From Ahaetulla prasina (Eukaryota > Chordata > Lepidosauria > Squamata > Colubridae): 64,000 bases of DNA. Positions within the stretch are counted from its first letter, which is position 1, and every line of letters starts with the position of its first letter. The notes under the pieces were generated by a model. It ran no database searches, was not told the origin of the DNA, and saw nothing but the letters and a program-made list of their open reading frames with translations. Shown piece after piece: positions 40,137 through 53,600 of this stretch. The DNA lies in NCBI RefSeq assembly GCF_028640845.1, contig NC_080539.1, positions 181,549,459-181,613,458 on the forward strand. The letters run 5' to 3'. The translations under genes and the position numbers were made by a program.

Positions 40137-40390
40137 CAGAGGTGGTATTCAGCACGGTCTGACCAGTTCTGTAGAACTGGTAGCAGAAATTTTGAGTAGT
40201 TCGGAGAACTGGTAAATACCACCTCTGACTGGCCCCGCCCGAATCTATTCTCTGCCTCCCGAGTCCCAGCTGATTGGGAAGAAATGGGGATTTTACAGTA
40301 TCCTTCCCCTGCTACACTCACCAAACCATGCCGTGCCCACCAAGCCACACCCACAGAACCGGTAATAAAAAAATTTGAATCCCACCACTG
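40137..40390. mobile_element. hAT MITE, TSD ATGCACGC
   Basis: Begins CAGAGGTGGTATTCAGC, ends TTTGAATCCCACCACTG, with ATGCACGC at 40129-40136 and 40391-40398. Nested in the 39432-40644 element. Confidence 0.85.
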
Positions 40391-40659
40391 ATGCACGCGC
40401 ACCCCCATGCATATGCGTCTGGCCCCCTGCATGCACACCACTCCCCACGCATGTTCATGCAGCCCCTCCCCCTGTGTGCCCGCCCCCCCCCCGTGCATGC
40501 ACAGCAGAGATCCAAAGACCAGTTGGCCGGGCAGGAGGCACACGCACATGTGTGGCAGAGCTGAACTGTGGCGATGGCTCGCATGCCCGCAGAAACGGCA
40601 CTGCGTGCCACTCTGGCACATGTGCCGCAGGTTCACCATCATGGATCTAGTTGAAACCA

Positions 40660-41260
40660 AATGCCACAAGAAATTATATAATTGATGCAATCTAGTGGGA
40701 GCAGGTAGAAAAATTAATACTGGACTTCCTTGGAAGAGCTACAAGTGTATTTACTGTACATGAAACTGTTGCCAGAAGTCATATTTTTCTATTTAGATTT
40801 TAAATTCAGAAAACTTTAAATCTCCAAGAAAACTAAGAAGTCAAGCAAAGTTTTCATATAAATAAAAAAAATATGAAAATTAGGAGAGCTGTGGCACCAT
40901 TTACGTAGAACTAAGTTGTACTCAGCTCAGTACAACTTATTCTTCATAGCAATGTTCACAAATATTGATGAGGATTTTTAATATTGTGTTCTGTTAACCA
41001 AACAATAGTGGCTCCATGTTACTAAATTTAAAAAATCAACAATGTGATCTATAGTTGTCATGGTGTCCATGGCGGTTCTCATGGTACCCCTCCCCCACAT
41101 TAAGTTAAAATAAAATAATAAGGCTATGCACACTTTGAAAATAAATTGGAATTACTTTGGACATCATACATGCCCTGTACCTCACTAAAACAACTGCTTG
41201 GTTTTTAAGTTCCCGCATGAACATTTTCTGCATTGAAAATTGAACAACCAGCAGGCAAAA
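40660..41260. other. Downstream of the PDE1-like gene, nothing recognised
   Basis: AT-rich sequence after the predicted polyadenylation signal on the minus strand. No repeat identified. Confidence 0.4.
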
Positions 41261-41266
41261 GTTCTA

Positions 41267-41272
41267 TTTATT
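41267..41272 (-). terminator. AATAAA polyadenylation signal for the PDE1-like gene
   Basis: Exact AATAAA on the minus strand 81 bp beyond the TAA of the last coding exon, in a plausible 3' UTR. It supports the 41353 stop as the main 3' end. Confidence 0.6.
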
Positions 41273-41352
41273 TGCGTCAACTGGCCTTGTATGTGATATC
41301 AGTGCCTATTCCGCTTGAAGACCACAATCCAACTTTGCAAGTGAACAAGTTA

Positions 41353-41693
41353 TTAAGGGATTTTAAAGACCCCATAACTCAGGGATGTGACAGATACAGC
41401 TGCAGCTCCACATGGATTTGGTTCATTAGCTTGAGAGACATTGGATGCTGGTACAGGAGCATTGGTGGGGGCGGGAGTGCTGGCAACGTCCTGCTGATAT
41501 GGCGTGTGATCTTGGCATGTTGCAGAAGGAGAGTCAACGGAGATTACTTGTAAGATAAACGTTTCAGGATTTTGAGCAGGAGCTTTTCCACTTCGTTGAC
41601 ACTGTTCATTTTGCACCAATTGCGCTGCCACTTGTACGGTTGTATCAGTCAATTTTTTTTTCTGCTGGTCAGCTGCACGTCTCATAACTTCTT
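41353..41693 (-). CDS. PDE1-like terminal coding exon
   Basis: 341 bp from the CTCTATAG acceptor to TAA at 41355-41353. It begins [19 protein letters not shown] and becomes Pro/Ala/Gln-rich ([17 protein letters not shown]). A minus-strand AATAAA follows at 41272-41267, about 80 bp past the stop. Confidence 0.72.
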
Positions 41694-44600
41694 CTATAGA
41701 GAGAGAAAATAACATCTTGAAATAATCGCCATTCTACGGCCAGCAATATTTGTAAAAGCACCTAGAATGTGTTGTGATTTTCACTGCAGATGCATTTTTG
41801 ATTTTAAAAAACTATGATTCCCAAGTGCTATGAAAATGATATATAGATGCTCACATGACATAGTCTCATTGGTTTTTTTTCCCCACACATTTTTGTTTCA
41901 CATTTTTTCTCAGTTTACATGTGCTAATCAGAGCTTCTCCGTAAAGTAACAGTTTCTGATTATATGCATCTTTCTAATAGATTTCCCTCTGTAGAAATTC
42001 TAGTATTTTATGAAAAAGTCATAGAATTTTTGGAAGATGGCAGCACCTTTTTGACACTGCTTCATCTTGGAAACAAGAAGCATTGCTTCTAGTTATTACT
42101 GGATTTTCTAGGAATGCCATATGCTAGGCCTGAAGGTTGAAAAAAAAAGTATCCTGGACGGAAGCATAGCAAGTCACTTCCATGGCATTGACAAGAAAAA
42201 GGCATGTATATAAAGATCTTCCACATGTCCTGCTCTCCTGGCATAAGGATGGTCCTCCAATGGTTTCTCAAGGAGGGGCACACCCATGGTGCTGTCTTCA
42301 ACCCACCTCCAGGTCACCATGAAGGCAACTTCCACCTGTAGTTTCTTGCTCTGCATCAAAAGTAGCACTTTGTGATGTATGCCAGCACAAACAGTGCTTT
42401 GTAGACTGCCAACTTCAGTTCATTTAATCACAGGCAGATATGCTCCACTTGGCTCCTGGGTGTTTTGACTGGAGGGCACCCATTTTTACCTGTTTTGTAC
42501 TAAGCGGCTGGGCTTTTTACCCCCTTCTGAAAGCCCCTCTTCCTCCTCCTTTGTTTACTGGTGGACCCATAAAAGGCTAGGTTTTCTTTTTGTTTTATGA
42601 AATGGTGTGTGCGTTTTAAACAGATGAAACTGCGAAAATATCCACCGATTTTTTTTAAATAAAGGAATCTGCCAATTAGACTCAGAGGCTAATGATAACT
42701 GCCACCAGGACAGAGGCCCTGGCTAGCTTCATGGCTAAGTAAAAAAAAAATTGGAATCTGCAATTTTTTTTTAACTTGTCTTGATTTCCAGCTAGTTTCA
42801 GTAAAGACACAAACAATTTAAAACTGCCATGCAAAATAGGCTATAATCCCCCCAAACTGGGCTTAACTGGGGGAGATATCCACCTTTCTAATGCATTAAA
42901 GAATACTATTTTAGTATTCTGAAATACTATCTAGTGTCTGTACTCAGTCTAGGAACTCTAAAGTGACCTATCAGTAGACATGCTTCCCTTTTCATGACTT
43001 GCACATTGGTTCTAGTTCTTGCTGTTTGCATTTTCACATTTGCCCATTTCAAAGGCAAAAGTAACAAAACTGATGCCTTACTGCATGGGTGTCAAACTCA
43101 TGCAGTCACATTGTTGTCACGTGATGTATCATGAATTTTTTCCCCTTTGCTAAACCAGGGATGGGCGTGGCCAGCATGTGACACAAGTTTACAGTAACTT
43201 TTTCAGTGCTTTACCATTTGGGAAACAAATCCTAAAATAATTAGATGTGTGGTTTTCTCACTATTTCTCATTTTTGCAGTTGAAATCTGATTGTCCTACT
43301 TAAGATTTTTTAAAGTTCATACACAAAGTATATATTTATTGTGATAGTTCCTGATTTCTGGTTTTTGTATGTACTTTTTACTTGCTAATACATTTCACAA
43401 ACAATTATCCCAGTTTCCCCAGGTATTATCCATGAAGCAGCAGATTACCATTCCACAGTGAAAAAATTTCCAGGTCACTTTTGGTTAAATTTGTCCGTAA
43501 AAATCCAAGATTAGGTAGTTGCTGGCAATCCATTGGAGTAATATCATCAGGTGGTTTAGTAGTTTTGGGGGGCTCTGGATCATTTGGTACAAATTCCTCA
43601 ATGATGACATCATCACTTTCATCAGGATGCAAAACCTTTGTTTTGGGAACCATGTTTCTCATCTCTTGCATGCTTTCATCTATATTCTGACATGTTGCTT
43701 TCCTCCAAGAACTTTCTTTATCTGCTATTTCCTCTAGAAAATAATGCATAGAAAGGAATATTCAATTAAGTCATTTTCTATGAAAAGTAATAGTGTCTCA
43801 TATTAGAAAAAAAAAGGAAGGTCAATTTTTGATTTTAAAAAAATTGTAAGCTTATATTTATAAAATGTATTAGGACAATTTTACAAAGGAATTTTAAAGT
43901 AATCCAGCAAAAAGGTACTAATGTATTAGCAATATGCAGACAGCTAGATGTTAAGTTATAACAGCTATTATACTGATCAAGATTAAAATATGCATGTATG
44001 TCCAGAGATGATTCATGCTTAAAATCTACATTTTATTAGAATTTAGAAAGCTATAATTAGAATAAGCCACTTCATTTTCTTATACTGATCCCCATTAATG
44101 AAACACTAGCTGAGCACATAATCTCAATTAACTGACCTAATCAAGACATGAAAATATAGCATATCTGGAATTCAGTGATGGAATGTTTAAAAAGATTAAT
44201 TCTCTGTTGGAAGTTACAGATGGTAGACAAAAATTTCCGCATCACCTCAAATTTACAGGTGAACATTCAGCAACAGAAAATTGCATAATTATTAATAAAA
44301 ATTATTTAATTTGATGGAGCAAGATAGGATATGTCAAATGTGGTAATTCATGTATGGAACGGTTCTGACAGCAGGGAAAAGATGCAAAGAGAATTGCATC
44401 TGGAATTGAATTGGAAGAGATTTGAAGTGGAAGTTTCAACTGGATTCATCATGAAGCAATAGGCATCTACTACTAACAGGGTATGGGAGAAACGTCCCAT
44501 GCCCTGTTAACAGAAATTTCTATTGAATTTCTAATGCTTGGAAGACACAAGCACTTGGAGTTTGTTTGAATTTTGCAGGTATATCTTTACATATTTTTTA

Positions 44601-47600
44601 AAACAAATATTGCAGAAGTAAAATTCTGCATTTATTATAGAATTATGTATTTTCATTTGCATCATATAGGTTTGCTGCTTTGTAAATCTATTTCATCTAT
44701 AGCTTTCTAGAACTATGGGTAAAAAAACCCTATGGTTATGGATAAACAAGAGTTCCCCCCCACTTTACCTGAATTCATAATGAACTCCATTTATAGATAA
44801 TCAAAGACACCTTGATACATTTTGCATGGCAAAAAGAATGATTCTACAAAGTCAACAATTGTGGTACAAGAGAGCTTTTCATACCATATGATTCCGTAAC
44901 ATCCATGACCTCAGTCTCCTGCTGCGGTTGTGATAATTCTGATGAGTTTGCATTGTAAATTATGAAGCTGACCTCCATTGGTTCAAATGCTTTGCTGATA
45001 CAAAGTTGACAACGGCAAGTTGAGGGATTTTGTGCTGCAGTACAGTAATCCTTTGGGCTAGAAAGCTGGGGTTTTTCCTTTGTTGTTTTCTGTTTTCCTT
45101 GCTGTCCTTTTGCTTTAACTGTAACTTGCTTTTTAGCCTTGTTGCTTTCCTTATCTAGCGGTTCTCCTAGAAAGTGGAATGTTCAAATAGCGTTAAAAAG
45201 TTAAAAAAAGCCTAAGCTTATAGGAAGAAAGACTATTAATATAATCTATTATGCAGCACTTGTGAAGTTTCCTGGAGTGCAATTTTTTTCATTGGATTTG
45301 TTCTTACAATTTCCCTATCTTGGTTGTACATTTTTCTCATGTTAGTGTCTTTTTGTATATGCAGAAAACCAAGAGATAGCACAGGGCTCCCATTTAGAAA
45401 GCAGAAATAGGATGTAGGTATAGACATAAGAATGGACAACATTTTTAGACTGTTCAGTTTGTCACTATAATACCACCAATTGTTTAACTTCCCCAGTCTC
45501 CTTTCTGGAAAATTTCATGTCAGGCATAGGATTACTGTAGAATTTCTGAAGTGAAAAAGATGACACCAAGAATTCTTTAAGCATTTTGATCCTGGCAACA
45601 TGCTACTTTTGGGTGGCTCTTTTTCCTTGGCTGCATCTCTTGTATGGGACCTTGCATTATTTTTTGTTCTTTTTTTGGAAAAGACCCATTTCCAGATGAA
45701 GCCTTTCTTTCCTTCTAGAATCTTCCTTGATAATGCTTATTAACTATTCTTACTTCTTGGGTTTGAGGTGTTTTTTCCTGATATATGATATGGTATATTC
45801 CAGGGGAACTTTTAATATAATGGTTTGAGTAATCACAAAGGTGTAAGAAGAATTTGCTCTTTTTATTTTCCCTGTCAGTTTGGTTTTTTATCAGAACCCT
45901 TATTTTGGAGCTACATATTTTAGACTTCCATAGCAATTTTTCCACCTGAATATATATTAAATTTGAACATTCACCTTCTATGTCCTAGGCATCAATTGAG
46001 ACTTTGACCAGGGCCACTTTCTCTCTCTCCATAATCAATTCTTTGTCGGTGGAATAATTTGGGGTATTTAAAAGGTTACCTATGTTTATTTTGATCATTT
46101 TTTTAAAGAAAACATTTTGCTTATGTTATGACTCATGACTGACACTCGTAGAAAAATTTCCTCATTTAATTTTCACAACTCTTGTTTTATTGATAGAGAA
46201 ACCTTTCCTTTCTCTACTTCTTATACTAAAGTGAGCCAAGGAGTCTACTATAAGCATTTTCTCTCACATTTTTTTTGTTTTGTTTTCTTGGGCTAAGATG
46301 TTGTTTTGCTAACTCTTTCATTATACTTTGTCCAAGGTAATCTCTGTGCTCCTCTGCACCAAGTTAGAGCATACTCCACCAAGGCATCCTCAAGAGATCC
46401 AATGATTTCAACCAAATGGCATATGCAGAGTCAGAACAGAACAGAGACGGAAGGGACCTTGGAGGTTTTCTAGTCCAGCCCCCTGCTCGAGCAGGAGACC
46501 TATAGCATTCTGGACAAATGGCTGTCCAATCAAACTGAATCAAACTTTTGCAATGCAAGTTCTGCTTCTTTCATGTGTCACAAGAATGGGATTTGTGACA
46601 ACAGTACGCTGCCTCCATCTCTCTCACCTCTCTCACCCCTGCATACAGTTTATTTTTCTTCCGATATTGTATCACGCTTACTTAGTGTTCATCTACTCTC
46701 AGGAAGTTTATGGCTCAGCAGTAAAGAATTAAATTTGTATTTGCTTGGCTTTCTGTTTTGAATTGGTTGGTACACCTTTAACAATTGATTTCTGCTTTGA
46801 GAATCTGATCATTACAGCTCTACCCACAATATTTACTGTCTGACCTTTGCAGTTATTGGGCAACATATTACTCCCCCAAATTATTAAGAAAATGAAGGAG
46901 GAATTTTGCATTCAAGAAAGAAGGAAGGAGAAGAAAATATCCATTTTTGTAGAGTCATGAATCTTCAGGGGAGGTTGTTCCTCATTTTATAAACCACAGT
47001 ATGGAGAGGCAGCATAAAATTTTATTGGCACTGCCTTCATCTCAAATTATCTCAATTTTTTTTAAAAAAATATATAAAAATTTTTTTATATGAATATCTG
47101 CATTAAGATCAAACACAAGTATGTCAGTATATGTTATCCATACCTTTATTAACAGCTTCTTTATTATCCTTCCATTTGTTTCTATTTGCTTCAATATTGT
47201 GCAGAATTTGGTCCCTAAAACCGGGTAGGTTTAAATCCTGTTTTTCTAGGCAAATCCCATAATCTTTAGGTAGACCATTTCCACTGGGATTTACTTCATT
47301 ATTCTCCATGGATTGTCCTTTCCTAGGAAGGCAGTCACACAAGAAGGCAAGCAGGAAGCAGGGAATTGTTAACATGATTGTTTTAATCATATAATTCTAT
47401 TTTGTCACTGGAGTAATATGGATTGTATTTAAATGCAAATCACATTTTAAAGTGAACCTGGAATAGGAAATTAACAGAGGAGACAGTAGGTTTGTGGTTA
47501 ATACACGTAGTTCTCGACTGTGCCCGCTGGGTTTCCGTGCATTCCATCAGCCGAGGGCTCAAGGTAGGGGTGGGGGGGTGGCGGTTGTGATTAAAGAAAG

Positions 47601-50600
47601 TCTAGAGCCGAGGGAGTCCACTGTGCCTCAGATAGCTGGTTGTGAATCCCTCCTTGTGAAGTGGGGCCATGGGGGATTTCAACTTGCCATCAGCCGGCTT
47701 GTCGTCAACGGTAGCTCAGGAGTTCCTGGCTTCCATGACGGCCATGGACCTGATTCAAGTAAATGATGGCCCTACACACATGGGGGGAGGCACACTAGAT
47801 CTGATTTTCATCTCTGGACAGTGGATTAATGATCTGGAATTAGGAGATTTAGTGACTGAACCAGTGTCATGGTCAGATCATTTTCTCCTTCGCCTGGACT
47901 TTCAGACCGCCGCTCACCACCGCAGGGAGACGGAGCCAGTATGTTGGTTCCATCCCAGGCGCCTGATGGACCCTGAGAGGTTCCAGACGGAGCTTGGGCC
48001 GTTCCCTGAGGATCTTGCCCACGGCACGACTGAAGAACTAGTTGCGGCCTGGGAGCGGGCCGTGGCTGGGGCTTTGGACCGTGTCGTGCCTTTGCGGCCT
48101 CTGACCCGGCGTAGATCTCAATTGGCTCCTTGGTTTTCTGAGGAGCTGAGAGAGATAAAACGCCGGAGAAGACGCCTGGAGAGTACCTGGAGGTCTAGCC
48201 GTTCCGAGGCTGATCGGCTGATAGTGAGATCTTTTACTAAGACCTACCTAGTGGCAACGAGGGAGGCGAAACGTTCTTACGTTTCCACCCTCATTGCATC
48301 GGCAGATAACCGCCCGGCCGCCCTCTTCCGGGTGAATCGTTCCCTCCTTCATCAGGAGGGACGGGATGACCCCCTACAGGGATGTGCTGAGGAGTTTAAT
48401 GGTTATCTATACGATAAAATCATTCAGCTTCGGGATAGTTTAGACCAAAATTGCGATGATCCAGGTGGGATGGCAGAGGCACATCTTGTTGAGGTTGTTT
48501 GGGATGAGTTTGAGACTGTGGCTCTCGAGGACGTGGACAGGTTACTGGGGAGGCTGCATGCGACCACATGTTTACTGGACCGTGTCCTTCCTGGCTGGTG
48601 CTGGCTACTCAGGAAGTGACACGAGGCTGGCTCCGGGGAATTATAAATGCTTCGTTGTTGGAAGGGGTTTTCCCCGCTGCCTTGAAGGAGGCGGTGGTGA
48701 GACCCCTCCTCAAGAAGCCTTCCCTGGACCCAGCTATTTTGGGAAATTATCGTCCAGTCTCCAACCTTTGCTTTGTGGCGAAGGTTGTAGAGAGTGTGGT
48801 TGCATGTCAGCTTCCCCGGTACCTGGATGAAGCCGTCTATCTAGACCCGTTCCAGTCCGGCTTCCGGTCCGGTCACAGTACGGAGACAGCTTTGGTCGCG
48901 TTGGTGGATGACCTCTGGAGGGCCAGAGATAGGGGTTGTTCCTCTGCCCTGGTCCTATTAGATCTCTCAGCGGCTTTTGATACCATTGACCATGGTATCT
49001 TGCTGCACCGGTTGGAGGGATTGGGAGTGGGGGGCACCGTTTATCGGTGGTTCTCCTCCTATCTCTCCGACCGGTCGCAGACGGTGTTGACAGAGGGGCA
49101 GAGGTCGACCACGAGGCGCCTTACTTGTGGGGTGCCTCAGGGGTCGATTCTCTCGCCCCTACTGTTCAACATCTACATGAAGCCGCTGGGTGAGGTCATC
49201 AGTGGTTTTGGGGTGAGTTATCATCTGTACGCTGATGATACTCAGCTGTACTTTTCCACCCCGGACCACCCCAACGAAGCTGTCGAAGTGCTGTCCCGGT
49301 GTCTGGAAGCCGTACGGGTCTGGATGGGGAGAAACAGACTCAAGCTCAATCCCTCCAAGACGGAGTGGCTGTGGATGCCGGCACCCCGGTACAGTCAGCT
49401 GCAGCCGCAGCTGGCTGTGGGGGGCGAGTTATTGGCCCCAACGGAGAGGGTGCACAATTTGGGTGTCCTCTTGGATGGGCGGCTGTCGTTTGACGATCAT
49501 TTGGTGGCCGTCTCCATGAGGGCCTTCCACCAAGTACGCTTGGTGCGCCAGTTGCGCCCCTTCCTTGACCGGGATGCCTTATGCACGGTCACTCATGCCC
49601 TTGTCACTTCCCGCCTGGACTATTGCAATGCTCTCTACATGGGGCTGCCCTTGAGGTGCACCCGGAGGCTGCAGCTAGTCCAGAATGCAGCTGCGCGGGT
49701 AATAGTGGGAGCAACTCGTTGCTCCCATGTAACACCACTCCTGCGCAGTTTGCACTGGCTTCCTGTAGTCTTTCGGGTGCGCTTCAAGATTCTGGTTACC
49801 ACCTTTAAAGCGCTCCATGGCTTAGGACCCGGGTACTTACGGGACCGCCTGCTGTTACCTTTTGCCTCCCACCGACCCGTACGCTCACACAGAGAGGGCC
49901 TTCTCAGGGTGCCGTCCGCCAAGCAATGTCGGTTGGCGGCCCCCAGGGGAAGGGCCTTCTCTGTTGGAGCTCCTACGCTTTGGAATGAACTTCCCCCTGG
50001 TTTACATCAAGTGCCTGATCTTCGGACTTTTCGCCGTGAGCTGAAAACGCACCTATTTATTCAAGCGGGACTGGATTAAAATTTTTATTGGGGTTATTTA
50101 TATTTTAAGATTTTAAACTGTTTTAAATTTTCGGCCACAATATAATATGTTTTCTTTTAATTTCTTTTAACCTGTATATGCTGTATTTTTACTTGGCTGT
50201 ACACCGCCCTGAGTCCTTCGGGAGAACGGCGGTATAAAAATCGAAATAAATAAATAAATAAATAAACAACCACAATTGATCCTAAACTTTCCATTGCCAA
50301 GCAAGCCAGTTGTTAAGTGAATTTTGTCCGATTTTCTTGCCATAGTTGTTCAGTGAATCACTGCAGTTAGTTAAGTTAGCAATATGGTTGATAAGTGAAT
50401 CTGGCTTCCCCATTGGCTTTATTTGTCAAGCCACAAAAGGTGATCACATGACCCAGGATACTGCATCCATCACAAATATACTGTATGCCCATTGCCAAGT
50501 TTTGAGCATGTGAAGACAAGGATGCTGCAACAGACAGAAGTGTGGAAAATGGTCATAAGTCACTTTTTTCATTGTAACTTTGAACAGTCATCAAATGAAT

Positions 50601-53600
50601 GGTTGTAAGTTAAGGACTACTTGTAATAACCAGGATAGTTCCACAATTAGAAATTATTTTAGTGAGTCACTCTCTCTCAGTCCAACAGGAGGAGAGGGAA
50701 ACATTATGTATATTTGCTGCCTTGAGTTACTTATAAAATAATAAAGCTAGGGTAAAAATCTAATAAATAGCAATAGCACTTAGACTTATATACTGCTTCA
50801 CAGTGCTTTACAGCCCTCTCTAAGCAGTTTACAGAGTCAGCATATTGCCCCCAACAATCTGGGTCCTCATTTTACCAAGCTTGGAAGAATGGAAGGCTGA
50901 GTCAGCCTTGAGCTGGTGAGAATTGAACTGCCAAACTGCTGGCAGCTGGCAGTCAGCAGAAGTAGCCTACAGTATTGCATTCTAGCCACTACACCACCAC
51001 AGCTCTATATAATACTGTTAAGGAGGACCTTATAATAACATTTAGTACTGTAGTTCATTTATGCTATGCTCTTAATAAATACCTTTCAGGCAGGGGTGAA
51101 ATGTACTTACCTTTCCTACCGGCTCACTGATATGCACGCGCCACGCGCACCATCATTTGTGTATGCACAAAGCCTTCTGCGCATGCACAGATGGTCAAAA
51201 CCAGGATGTGATGATGTCCTAGTTTGGGGGGTTGAAACCTCCGGCTGCTGGCGCTACCAACTTTCTGAACTACCCGCCGGCGGCGCTACTGGCTCGCATG
51301 AGCTGGATAGAGCTGGCAGCATTTTACCCCTGCTTTTAGGGGAGATGAAAACCACAAAAATCAAAGGTCCCTGTTTTGCACCTGAGCTGAATTTCTTTAC
51401 CGTTTTACATGGATGGATCTTTTTCACCAGTATGTTTATAACTACTCCATTCTATTTCCTCTTATAGCTATCACTTGCTTTTTTGCAATCAGGCAACATG
51501 CTACAATGTTGAGCATGCCCACTCCCACTTAGGCTGCTTTGAGGCTCTCCAATTTCCTGAGGTTAAGATGGATTGCTGACTGTATGTTTCTCTTGCATGT
51601 GGGGCTACTATTTTCCTTCAGAACTGAAGATATTTTCTTCTGAAGTTCAATGTTCCATTCCACCCAGTACAAAAACAGTCACTTGGGAAGTAAAAGTGGA
51701 AAATCAAAAGATTATTAAAATGTTGATCTTAATCTGTAATCACAAGGGCAAAGTAAAAGTTAAAAGGATTATCTTAATCATAGCAAAGGCAATCCTTTAT
51801 TAAGCAATATGTGAATTTTTTATTTAATTTCATTTTGAGTTGATTAGTAGAAAACAATACTTAGCTGTGCTAAAGTTCTGTAATAGGGGACTTTCTGAAT
51901 CAAGAAATTAAAGGAATTTAATGCCTCTCTATAAGATGCAACATGGAAATTTGGGACAGATAGTTGTCTCAAGTTTACCAGTTCTTCTATATCTCTAGGA
52001 AAGAATATGTTTCTTTGAAAAACATTCAAAATAATTAATTTCAGTTTACATAGTGTTGTTTATATTTCTGCATAAACCATTTAATAAATATTTACAGCAA
52101 CATGGACTTGAAAATTCTGCTTTTCAGATAAGCAATTTCTTTGGGAGCGTTATATTATTCCACTGTACAGCTCCTAAAGCAGAATATTCATTTTTAAAAA
52201 GAAAAAAAAAGATAAAGCTACAAAACTCCCAAAACAAAGCAAGCATCACATCTTACATGTGAAGCAAGCACTGAAATAATTATAGGAAAAGCAATGAACA
52301 ATGCTAGTATAAATAATGTGACCTAGAGATCTGATTATGAAATACATCCTATTCAAATGTGCAAATTATATGAAAAAAAATTGAACAAATCTGTAAACTA
52401 GTCCTCTGCTCTATCCTTACATTAACATTCCACCCTACCACATTCTTCTAGTCTCCATGAGAAAGTCTGAACATAACTGTATAGATCAGTGGTGGGATTC
52501 AGCCAGTTCGTACCACTTCGGGAGAACCGGTTGTTAACTTTCTGAGCAGTTTGGCAAACTGGTTGTTGGAAGAAATCATTAGGGCAGAGAACCGATTGTT
52601 AAATCACTTGAATTCCACCACTGGTATAGATGTGGGAGCAAATGTGAGGGCTGTTCTTCTTCAGACTGTTGCATCTAATTTGTGGTAACTGGAGAGAATA
52701 AGTGCTGGAATACATGAGACAGAATACATGACACAAAGATTAGGGAATACTATATAATCTTATATATGCTCACTGGCTTCAAAGAACAGGCACGAACCTC
52801 TTCTATTGTTATTTCTCAATTCAACAACAAATAGATAATATGTGTTTTATGCATACAGTATGTTACAGAAGTATTATGAGATTCAACTAATTACTGCCAG
52901 GGACTCGACCAGAAATGTCTCACCGAGACGGACAGGGAAAAGGAGCTCCACTGAGCTCTGCGAATTCCCGGGCCGACAAACCACCGTTTGAGGGATCTTC
53001 GGACCAGAGCTGTCCTGTAGGGATGGTGAAGAAGGAGAGGCACCTCAAACTGGCAAGTTCCTCGGAGGTCAGAGGAAAGCTCTTCAACTCAGCGGCAGGA
53101 GCGATGGCTATGGCAGCCATCATTAAGCTGGGGCAATCGGACCAAGTTTTTGAGCAAGGGCGGTGATTTGGACAGAATATTGAAGCCGGGTGAGTGAATA
53201 CCAACTCACAAGAAAATATTTTAATTTGAAATTTGCAAATAAATAAATAAATAAATAAATGGTGGTGGAATAGCAGCTAAATTAAGAAGGATTGTAAACA
53301 CAGCAAAATAAAAGAAATGGAAGCATTTACCCAAAGACCCAAAAGAAATTTGGCTTCTAAAATTGAAGCGGAGACCGCTCGAAAAGAAAGAAAAAATAAG
53401 GAAACTCTTAAATAAAGCTGGAAAATTTGGAGGCTTTTAAAACTTGTTGCAGAATATAAAAAAGGGAAGGCAAAAAAGAAATCGGGGGATTTAAAACTAT
53501 AACGTGGTGAAATTTCTCTGATTTTCTTCTTCCTCTATGAGTTGGAACCAAGTAAATTGGGTCACGGATTTTAAATGGGACTAATTGGAACAACTAAAAA

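Larger units (their letters stand above)
39432..40644. mobile_element. hAT element with nested insertions, TSD ATCTAGTT
   Basis: Starts CAGGGATGGCTAAACTTTTC and ends GGTTCACCATCATGG. ATCTAGTT lies on both sides (39424-39431, 40645-40652). It contains an LTR-like block (about 39540-40060) and a smaller hAT MITE (40137-40390). Confidence 0.8.
47519..50265 (+). mobile_element. L2/CR1-like LINE, nearly intact RT
   Basis: 5'-truncated endonuclease, a deletion near 47672, then overlapping ORFs 47669-48619 and 48568-50079, a 3' UTR ending CACCGCCCTGAGTCCTTCGG and an AAAT tail. It is the best-preserved copy of the family in the window and lies in the large PDE1-like intron. Confidence 0.92.
47504..50623 (+). 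mobile_element. Mariner-type MITE split by a LINE
   Basis: Left end CACGTAGTTCTCGACT after TA; right part resumes ACAACCACAATTGATCC at 50266 and ends AAGGACTACTTG before TA. The L2/CR1-like LINE at 47519-50265 sits about 15 bp inside the left end. Confidence 0.75.

Noticed and set aside
40025..40690. 221-codon minus-strand Cys/His-rich frame
   Set aside because: Crosses the borders of two nested hAT elements and arises from CATGCACG-type repeats; not a zinc-finger gene.
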